Shown here piece after piece: positions 8,530 to 11,376 of a stretch of DNA of 11,376 bases; position 1 is the first letter of the stretch; every line of letters begins with the position of its first letter. The notes below the pieces were generated by a model. That model made no database searches. It was not told the DNA's origin and was given only the letters and a program-made list of their open reading frames with translations. Made by a program: the position numbers and the translations under genes. Origin of the DNA: Euryarchaeota archaeon UBA126 (lineage in GTDB: Archaea; Thermoplasmatota; Poseidoniia; Poseidoniales; Thalassarchaeaceae); assembly GCA_002497025.1 (NCBI GenBank), contig DAMG01000042.1:1-11376 (forward strand). The letters run 5' to 3'.

Positions 8530-9804
8530 GTGAAGAGTTCAGAACAAACTAATGATTTACAGGTTGAATCTTTCCTTTCAGACAATTGTCCACCCATGGG
8601 AATTTACGAAACTCTCTATGCATTCAGGGACACCTTTGGTAGCTTCATGGGGACAGAAGGGACTCATCCTTGGTCGCAAGGTTTTCCGCTCACAACTCCG
8701 CTAGAAAAATTCGGTGGGCCGGCACTTCCAGATAGTGTTGAAGTTACATGGGAAGATCGATTCTATCCCAAGGCTTGGGGTCATCCCGAATTGCGTGGAG
8801 CAATCGTTGACTATTACAACTCAAGATATGGATCATCTATTACTCCAGAGAACGTCATGGTCTTCGCTGGGGGAAGGCCCGGAATCTACACGGTAATGGC
8901 CTTCCTAAAAGAACACATCAAGGTTAGAATTGGCAACATAGAATGGCCAGCATATCTCGATATTCTAACACAAACAAATACCGAATACGACATTGTGCCT
9001 TTCACCAAAGAGAATAATTTCCATCCGAGTAATTCAGAATATTTTAATCGAGAAGGAGTTAGTGAAGGAACGGGATTATTACCAGTAATTTCTAACCCTC
9101 AGAATCCATCAGGCCAAACCCGTTCTGGAGAAGAGTTACGAGAACTCATCGAAATAGCAGAAAAACCCGGAAATGGAATACTTCTGGATGAAGCCTACGA
9201 GATGTTCCACACACCATCTGTTAGTGGAATCGAGTTTGTGCAAGACCTCGATAACAGCAACGTATTCCTTGCTGGCGCTTGTACCAAAGGCTTGCAATCA
9301 CCAGGAATCCGGATTGGCTGGATTATCGCCAGTAAGACCAATATTGAGACTATGGCGAATTACTCTAGCTTTGGAATGGGTGGCGTAAGCCATCCTTCAC
9401 AACACTATGCCGTTATGCTTCTAGAGCCGAGTCGAGTCAAGAAGGCTAGGGCTGCCGTAGAACAACATTACAATTGGCAGAGAGAAAGATACGGTAAGGC
9501 ATTCGAAGAAATGGGTCTTGGAGTTTACACCGGTAATGGAGGATTCTACCATTGGCTCGAATTACCAGAGGGAATGAATAGTGAGGAATTGAACAAACGC
9601 TTATTCAAACACGGAGCAGCAATTCTGTGTGCTAAAGATTGCGATATGGCAAGACCTCATTCAAAGGACCCGAGTTACCAAACTCCGTATTCTCGATTCT
9701 TCAGATTCTCATTCGGTCCCTTGCTACCAGAGACCTTTGAATCGGACATCAAACTGTTTCGAGAAGTGTATGAAGAATACAAGCGAGACGCTGGAGTCGA
9801 GTGA
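8530..9804 (+). CDS. Class I/II PLP-dependent aminotransferase (substrate unassigned)
   Basis: From the GTG at 8530 the protein has 424 residues; an in-frame TTG at 8485 would add 15 residues (CAASRRC-type, not family-like), and ATG 8596 would remove 22. I prefer GTG because GGGGGA precedes it by 9 bases. Fold type I aminotransferase landmarks in the 424-residue numbering: FAGGRPGIYT (~112-121) as the phosphate-side glycine loop, the IEWPAYLDI aromatic segment, NPQNPSG (189-195) contacting PLP, LLDEAYE with Asp220 for the pyridine nitrogen, GACTKGLQSPGIRIGW with Schiff-base Lys253 and Arg261, and RFFRFSFG near 389-396 supplying the carboxylate-binding Arg. It transfers amino groups between an amino acid and a 2-oxo acid in the cytoplasm. 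It converges on a cysteine dioxygenase gene 23 bases away. Cysteine sulfinate is therefore a candidate substrate, since aspartate aminotransferases accept it, but this is inference. Confidence 0.9.
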   Translation: MKSSEQTNDLQVESFLSDNCPPMGIYETLYAFRDTFGSFMGTEGTHPWSQGFPLTTPLEKFGGPALPDSVEVTWEDRFYPKAWGHPELRGAIVDYYNSRYGSSITPENVMVFAGGRPGIYTVMAFLKEHIKVRIGNIEWPAYLDILTQTNTEYDIVPFTKENNFHPSNSEYFNREGVSEGTGLLPVISNPQNPSGQTRSGEELRELIEIAEKPGNGILLDEAYEMFHTPSVSGIEFVQDLDNSNVFLAGACTKGLQSPGIRIGWIIASKTNIETMANYSSFGMGGVSHPSQHYAVMLLEPSRVKKARAAVEQHYNWQRERYGKAFEEMGLGVYTGNGGFYHWLELPEGMNSEELNKRLFKHGAAILCAKDCDMARPHSKDPSYQTPYSRFFRFSFGPLLPETFESDIKLFREVYEEYKRDAGVE

Positions 9805-9821
9805 AATCTCGCTAACCTATT

Positions 9822-9838
9822 CGACCGCTACGCGGTCG
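9822..9838. terminator. Perfect 7-bp dyad at the convergent 3' ends
   Basis: CGACCGC and GCGGTCG surround a TAC loop. The dyad overlaps the stop codon of the cysteine dioxygenase (9828-9830) and lies just after the aminotransferase stop at 9804. No T-rich tract follows on either strand, so it may act as an RNA 3'-end hairpin or a weak bidirectional terminator. Confidence 0.4.
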
Positions 9839-10448
9839 GCTCGGGAGCTGGTTCGTACAGGCTGTAAGCGTGCAGAGGGGGAGTGTAGACATGGACATTT
9901 ATCAGTTGTGAATTCGAGTCATTAGAAACACGGTGAATGTCGGGTTCTTCAGCTGCACAAACTTCTCCTGGTTGGTAAGTGCGGACTTCGACTGGGTACG
10001 CAAGACCTTCGTCATTCAATTGGTAAATCGTCTCTGTAGAGACGCCGTCGGCGATTAGAAACGCACAGTCAGAGCCGACGTGATCGTGAATTGGAGTATC
10101 TTGACCGGGTGTCCAACATATTGCGACGAGTTCGTAGAACTCGGTTTTCTTGATTACATTGCGCTGATATCCATCATCGGCATAGCCGATGCATTCTCGA
10201 AGTGCATCGAGGTTGATGTCCAATCCCTTGAGGTGAGTATCGAGCTCAGGTAGCCCAGGGCGTCGATCTATCGCATCCAACCAATCGACCAGGCCTGTAA
10301 GGCCTGAACATTCAGAAAGCAGGTTTTTTCGAGCCTCTGAATCGAGTTCTACCTGCACCACCATAGGTGGTGAGATAGGGTCCGGATTATTGACGATTGC
10401 CGAATCGGTGCGTAGCACCGACTGGTTTTCTGATATACTTGATATCAT
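9828..10448 (-). CDS. cdoA: Cysteine dioxygenase type I (cupin, non-heme iron)
   Basis: A 206-residue cupin of the CDO_I family, which oxidises L-cysteine with O2 to cysteine sulfinic acid. The signature CWTPGQDTPIHDH carries iron ligands His121 and His123; His172 (EPDIHRV) is the third. YQRN holds Tyr94 and Arg96, matching mammalian Tyr58 and Arg60. The Arg binds the substrate carboxylate and separates true CDO from mercaptopropionate-type thiol dioxygenases. Cys128, seven residues after His121, matches mammalian Cys93. VHVYTPP gives His186 and Tyr188, matching His155 and Tyr157, so the Cys-Tyr crosslink pair is present; Asn184 replaces the mammalian Ser153. The start is uncertain. ATG 10448 adds a 28-residue tail unlike the family, while ATG 10364 (Met29, MVVQVELDS) gives 178 residues and fits family length better. 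Neither has a Shine-Dalgarno. It is divergent from the MIP-like gene and convergent with the aminotransferase, a possible sulfinate-using partner. Confidence 0.93.
   Translation of the reverse strand: MISSISENQSVLRTDSAIVNNPDPISPPMVVQVELDSEARKNLLSECSGLTGLVDWLDAIDRRPGLPELDTHLKGLDINLDALRECIGYADDGYQRNVIKKTEFYELVAICWTPGQDTPIHDHVGSDCAFLIADGVSTETIYQLNDEGLAYPVEVRTYQPGEVCAAEEPDIHRVSNDSNSQLINVHVYTPPLHAYSLYEPAPEPTA
10356..10372. repeat. 7-bp dyad CACCACC-ATA-GGTGGTG overlapping the alternative dioxygenase start
   Basis: A perfect inverted repeat with a 3-base spacer contains the Met29 ATG (10364-10362). In RNA it could form a small hairpin around that codon. It shares the GGTG/CACC core with the dyad at 10405-10421. 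Confidence 0.45.
10405..10421. promoter_or_regulatory. 7-bp dyad TCGGTGC-GTA-GCACCGA near the cysteine dioxygenase 5' end
   Basis: This perfect inverted repeat has a 3-base spacer. On the minus strand it lies about 10 bases after a TATA-like AGTATATCA (10439-10431). If the true dioxygenase start is Met29 at 10364, the dyad covers the expected transcription start, a common position for an archaeal repressor operator. If the start is 10448, it is coding sequence. Confidence 0.4.
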
Positions 10449-10483
10449 CTGCGTTATCAGGTGTAGCCGAGCACACCGGCATT

Positions 10484-10517
10484 CGGAAAAATGTACTAAA
10501 ATCGGGTTTTTTTTCCG
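10484..10517. repeat. A/T-tract inverted repeat in the divergent promoter region
   Basis: CGGAAAAA (10484-10491) is mirrored by TTTTTCCG (10510-10517), the second arm being part of an eight-T run. It lies between the dioxygenase start and the TATA box of the MIP-like gene, upstream of both transcripts, where a regulator or intrinsic bending could act on both. A weak minus-strand TATA candidate (TTTTAGTACA, around 10502-10493) lies in its loop. Confidence 0.35.
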
Positions 10518-10533
10518 GTTTCTATCAGTTCCG

Positions 10534-10542
10534 ATTATATAG
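10534..10542 (+). promoter_or_regulatory. TATA-like box of the MIP-like gene
   Basis: ATTATATAG is the clearest archaeal TATA box in the window. Transcription would be expected about 25 bases on, near 10560-10565, giving a short leader of about 25 bases that includes the ribosome binding site. That leader would start at a small hairpin (CTCGC-TAAG-GCGAG, 10564-10577). Confidence 0.6.
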
Positions 10543-10576
10543 TCGCCGAATAGCGCGAGAACGCTCGCTAAGGCGA

Positions 10577-10582
10577 GGAGGA
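10577..10582 (+). promoter_or_regulatory. Strong Shine-Dalgarno that fixes the MIP-like gene start
   Basis: GGAGGA ends 6 bases before ATG 10589 and is the only strong site in the window. It rules out the upstream in-frame ATG at 10397, which would add 64 residues of non-membrane sequence and lies before the TATA box. Confidence 0.75.
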
Positions 10583-10588
10583 AATAAT

Positions 10589-11182
10589 ATGGAAATGGAT
10601 TGGAAAACGAACATGGCAGAACTTGGCGGCGCCTTCATGGTGTCGTGGTTGGTTCTCGGTGAAATGGGCGACGATGGAAACATGCTGATGGCAGGATTGC
10701 TGTTGGCTGTTACCATGGCAGCCATGGCAGGAGCACACGTTCTGCCAATGTTCACCTGGATCAGTGCAATGACTGGTGATCTGCAAGACACAGATGCGTG
10801 GATGGGTAACGTCATGCGCTTGGTAATGCAGATGGTAGGTGCTGGAGCAGCACTTGCTCTAGCGGGAGAAGGTACCGTAGAAGCGGCTACTGAAGCCCCA
10901 GAAATGTGGGCCTTTGACCTATGGCCAATGCTGACAATGCTTGCGGCTGGTGCAATAATTGCAACAGTAGCTAGCAGGTGTGATGGCTGGTTGACCGCAT
11001 TCGCTGTGGTTGCTCTAGCTGGAGCTGGGGCTCTAGGCGCTGGTGTTACCGGTGCTGACGGTATGGCTGCTGAGCTAATGGGTGGCGGTGCTATCCCTGA
11101 GATGCTAAGCCACTGGATTGTAGACGGAGTCGTAATCGGCCTCGGCGCAATGCTCGGCGGAATGCTCGAAGATCAACTTTGA
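10589..11182 (+). CDS. Met-rich six-helix membrane protein with aquaporin/MIP-like layout but no NPA motifs
   Basis: A 197-residue integral membrane protein. Helices are at about 9-24, 31-48, 72-92, 111-129, 134-152 and 172-193. Short segments at 48-57 (GAHVLPMFTW) and ~153-166 (VTGADGMAAELMGG) sit where MIP channels have re-entrant half-helices. The local wording matches MIP: AELGGAFMVSWLVLG for AE..GTF.LV..G, GAHVLPMFTW for GAH.NPAVT, TGADGMAAELMGGG for TGAS.NPAR..GPA..GG, and HWIVDGVVIGLGAMLGGML for YW.GP..GA..G..L. Both Asn-Pro-Ala signatures are lost (LPM and DGM), as is the selectivity-filter Arg after the second. It is short for a MIP (usually ~230-280) and unusually Met-rich (23 of 197), with only one Lys and two Arg, so acidic. 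Transported substrate unknown. An unrelated six-helix protein remains possible. It has its own TATA box and strong ribosome binding site, suggesting good expression. Confidence 0.75.
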   Translation: MEMDWKTNMAELGGAFMVSWLVLGEMGDDGNMLMAGLLLAVTMAAMAGAHVLPMFTWISAMTGDLQDTDAWMGNVMRLVMQMVGAGAALALAGEGTVEAATEAPEMWAFDLWPMLTMLAAGAIIATVASRCDGWLTAFAVVALAGAGALGAGVTGADGMAAELMGGGAIPEMLSHWIVDGVVIGLGAMLGGMLEDQL

Positions 11183-11218
11183 ACACTGAATCAGTAATTT
11201 AGATTCTGAAATACGTAA

Positions 11219-11254
11219 GGCGGGCTGGGGGACTTCGGTCTCCTGGCCTCGCCG
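11219..11254 (+). ncRNA. UUCG-capped hairpin downstream of the MIP-like gene (unassigned RNA structure)
   Basis: GGCG at 11220-11223 can pair with CGCC at 11250-11253. An inner stem GGGGAC / GTCTCC closes a C-UUCG-G tetraloop, with imperfect and G-U pairing between the two. It starts about 37 bases after the stop at 11182 and is followed by GATTATTCTC. It may be the 3' end structure of the MIP-like mRNA or a small RNA. No known family is recognised, so only the structure is claimed. Confidence 0.4.
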
Positions 11255-11268
11255 ATTATTCTCAAACC

Positions 11269-11303
11269 CCCCACAGGGCGCTCGCTCTGTGGGGCTTCTT
11301 TCG
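11269..11303. terminator. GC-rich hairpin terminator, probably bidirectional
   Basis: CCCCACAG (11269-11276) pairs with CTGTGGGG (11287-11294), and the stem can extend inward by G-U, G-C and C-G pairs. On the plus strand CTTCTTTCGTTTC follows, a T-rich tract as expected for the end of the MIP-like transcript. On the minus strand it lies 20 bases after the possible stop at 11314-11316. Confidence 0.55.
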
Positions 11304-11313
11304 TTTCGGATAT

Positions 11314-11376
11314 TCATCCGACCAGTTGTAGGTCTCCAGTTATCTTGTCTATGTCAGACCTAGGTCCTGGGCCTAT
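11314..11376 (-). CDS. Possible 3' end of a minus-strand gene (20 codons and stop)
   Basis: Reading in from the right edge on the minus strand, one frame gives a protein-like tail, GPGPRSDIDKITGDLQLVG, then TGA at 11316-11314 followed by the hairpin terminator. The composition looks coding and the terminator placement fits. Twenty residues are too few to name a family. The plus strand offers a competing ATG at 11351 (MSDLGPGP), so the orientation is not certain. Confidence 0.35.
   Translation of the reverse strand: MGPGPRSDIDKITGDLQLVG

Noticed and set aside
10397..10588. 64-codon upstream extension of the MIP-like gene
   Set aside because: It starts before the TATA box, overlaps the dioxygenase gene, and ignores a strong Shine-Dalgarno placed for ATG 10589.
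11219..11254. tRNA or other known structured RNA
   Set aside because: There is only one hairpin arm, with no cloverleaf, no T-loop or anticodon arm, and no recognisable SRP or RNase P core.
11105..11317. 70-codon minus-strand frame over the end of the MIP-like gene
   Set aside because: It crosses both hairpins and the coding end of a good membrane-protein gene; the product shows no family features.

Overview
The window looks like a piece of a planktonic euryarchaeal genome, most likely Marine Group II/III (Candidatus Poseidoniia). This is an inference. It rests on archaeal-type promoter spacing (a TATA-like box about 25 nt before the expected transcript start of the last complete gene), mostly no Shine-Dalgarno before genes except that one, and large secreted proteins made of RCC1 and cysteine-rich repeats. 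No rRNA, tRNA or marker gene settles the taxonomy.

Left arm (1-8404, all minus strand): four genes run leftward with short gaps and could be co-transcribed. In transcription order they are (1) a 1087-residue secreted, membrane-anchored surface protein with seven RCC1-like repeats, a thrombospondin-3-like Asp-rich loop, 16 cysteine-rich ~33-residue repeats, a transmembrane helix and a basic tail; (2) a low-specificity threonine aldolase; (3) a secreted thioredoxin-fold protein resembling DUF1223, with WCVNC and a C-terminal segment resembling an archaeosortase (PGF-CTERM-like) tail; (4) a very large AddB/UvrD-like helicase-nuclease protein that fills bases 1-2976 without a stop and runs off the left edge. 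In gene 4 no Walker A motif is visible, so the helicase half looks inactive.

Middle (8405-9804): a divergent intergenic region, then a plus-strand class I/II PLP aminotransferase. It converges with a minus-strand cysteine dioxygenase (9828-10448), and a perfect dyad lies at the shared 3' ends. The dioxygenase carries the substrate-binding Arg, the 3-His iron site and both residues of the Cys-Tyr cofactor pair. Dioxygenase plus aminotransferase would suffice on paper for cysteine to sulfinate to sulfinylpyruvate, but the aminotransferase's substrate cannot be read from sequence.

Right arm (10449-11376): a divergent promoter region with A/T-tract and GGTGC/GCACC dyads, a good TATA box and the only strong Shine-Dalgarno of the window. 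It leads into a 197-residue, Met-rich six-helix membrane protein. Its layout follows the aquaporin/MIP family, but both NPA motifs are missing. Downstream are a UUCG-capped hairpin, a GC-rich bidirectional terminator-like hairpin, and the possible 3' end of another minus-strand gene.

The best candidates for something new are the NPA-less MIP-like protein and the Walker-A-less AddB-like protein. I see no CRISPR array, insertion sequence, phage gene or classical defence island.
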